Of a stretch of DNA of 64,000 nt, positions 63,811 through 64,000 are shown one piece after another (within the stretch, counting starts at the first letter, position 1; every line of letters starts with the position of its first letter). The translations under genes were made by a program, and so were the position numbers. The DNA is from Pseudomonas mandelii (GTDB taxonomy: Bacteria > Pseudomonadota > Gammaproteobacteria > Pseudomonadales > Pseudomonadaceae). Location of the stretch: contig NZ_RCZA01000004.1 in NCBI RefSeq assembly GCF_006438925.1, positions 186,001 through 250,000 on the forward strand, given 5' to 3'. The notes under the pieces were generated by a model. It ran no database searches. It was not told the origin of the DNA and saw nothing but the letters and a program-made list of their open reading frames with translations.

Positions 63811-63999
63811 TCAGGGTTTGTCCGTGACCGGGGTTGCCGTCCTCAGTTCGGGCACAGTCTGCGGGGCCGATCGGACAATCACGCTGATGATGGTCAGTGC
63901 TGCAATCACCAACCCAGGTGAAGTCGCCAGTAACACCCCAGTGGTGCCGGCACCGGCCGCCAGTATCTGCCCCGCAGCCAAGGGACCGGCTACCGACCC
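63811..63999 (-). CDS. MFS transporter, C-terminal part (runs off the window)
   Basis: The reverse strand reads in from the edge: GSVAGPLAAGQILAAGAGTT, then GVLLATSPGLVIAALTIISV, then a polar tail ending TDKP and a stop at 63811-63813. The Gly/Ala-rich helices are those of the final helices of MFS proteins. Only about 63 residues are visible, so substrate and subfamily cannot be stated. Confidence 0.65.
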   Translation of the reverse strand, partial: GSVAGPLAAGQILAAGAGTTGVLLATSPGLVIAALTIISVIVRSAPQTVPELRTATPVTDKP

Positions 64000-64000
64000 A

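Noticed and set aside
1..64000. CRISPR arrays, rRNA, tRNA, integrase or attachment sites
   Set aside because: No regularly spaced repeats, rRNA-like sequence, tRNA cloverleaf, integrase gene or direct-repeat pair marking an island boundary was recognised by reading; a dedicated search could still find a tRNA or weak site.

Overview
The window reads as a catabolic accessory region of a Pseudomonas-like gammaproteobacterium. The support is a GC-rich coding style, AntABC-type anthranilate dioxygenase, many AraC/LysR/IclR/GntR regulators, Cache-type chemoreceptors and outer-membrane porins. This is inferred from gene content; no rRNA, tRNA, CRISPR array or origin was seen.

Region 1 (1-18.2 kb). 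A partial MFS pump and a dCache chemoreceptor precede an amine or amino-acid module (APC permease, aldehyde dehydrogenase, class III aminotransferase, porin). A divergent IclR regulator then faces a tightly spaced eight-gene operon: ThDP-dependent decarboxylase-like enzyme, aldehyde dehydrogenase, an SDR lacking its usual catalytic residues, Asp-box repeat protein, VOC protein, AA_synth-family protein, MhpA-like flavin hydroxylase and MhpD-like hydratase. It looks like an aromatic or cyclic-compound pathway whose substrate I cannot name.

Region 2 (18.3-25.5 kb). Two AraC regulators sit beside a cyclodeaminase-like, RidA, DadA-like oxidase, alpha/beta hydrolase and Bcr/CflA-type exporter group. 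It is followed by a decayed permease/aldehyde dehydrogenase remnant.

Region 3 (26-40.8 kb) is the most coherent part. An Iif-type indole pathway (dienelactone-hydrolase/NTF2 fusion IifA, dehydrogenase IifB, StyA-like indole oxygenase IifC, flavin reductase IifD) would make anthranilate. The opposed antABC operon would convert anthranilate to catechol. An aromatic-type outer-membrane channel, a PAS chemoreceptor and two AraC/XylS regulators are interleaved. Three rightward promoters share one operator layout (TGCA-N6-GGACA-N5-nGCn-N6-GGATA) with a -10-like hexamer at a fixed distance. One of them drives not a catabolic enzyme but a small LRAT/NlpC-type protein, a candidate new member of the indole response. 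Variant sites precede antA, the antR-like gene and the other AraC gene.

Region 4 (40.8-44.3 kb) is a graveyard: fragments of pntB, an alpha/beta hydrolase, a duplicated CBS-gene tail, a truncated aldehyde dehydrogenase, an RND pump tail and IS3-family transposase pieces.

Region 5 (44.5-64 kb) has a LysR/SDR pair, class III aminotransferase, PuuA-like gamma-glutamyl-amine ligase, NylB-like serine hydrolase, a porin paralogous to that of region 1, a PotF-like binding protein, a DUF3237 protein, a second dCache chemoreceptor, TetR/aldo-keto reductase, and a GntR regulator heading an amino-acid ABC transporter plus a gamma-glutamyltransferase-family enzyme. The likely theme is uptake and degradation of amines, amides or gamma-glutamyl compounds. 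The window ends inside another MFS gene.
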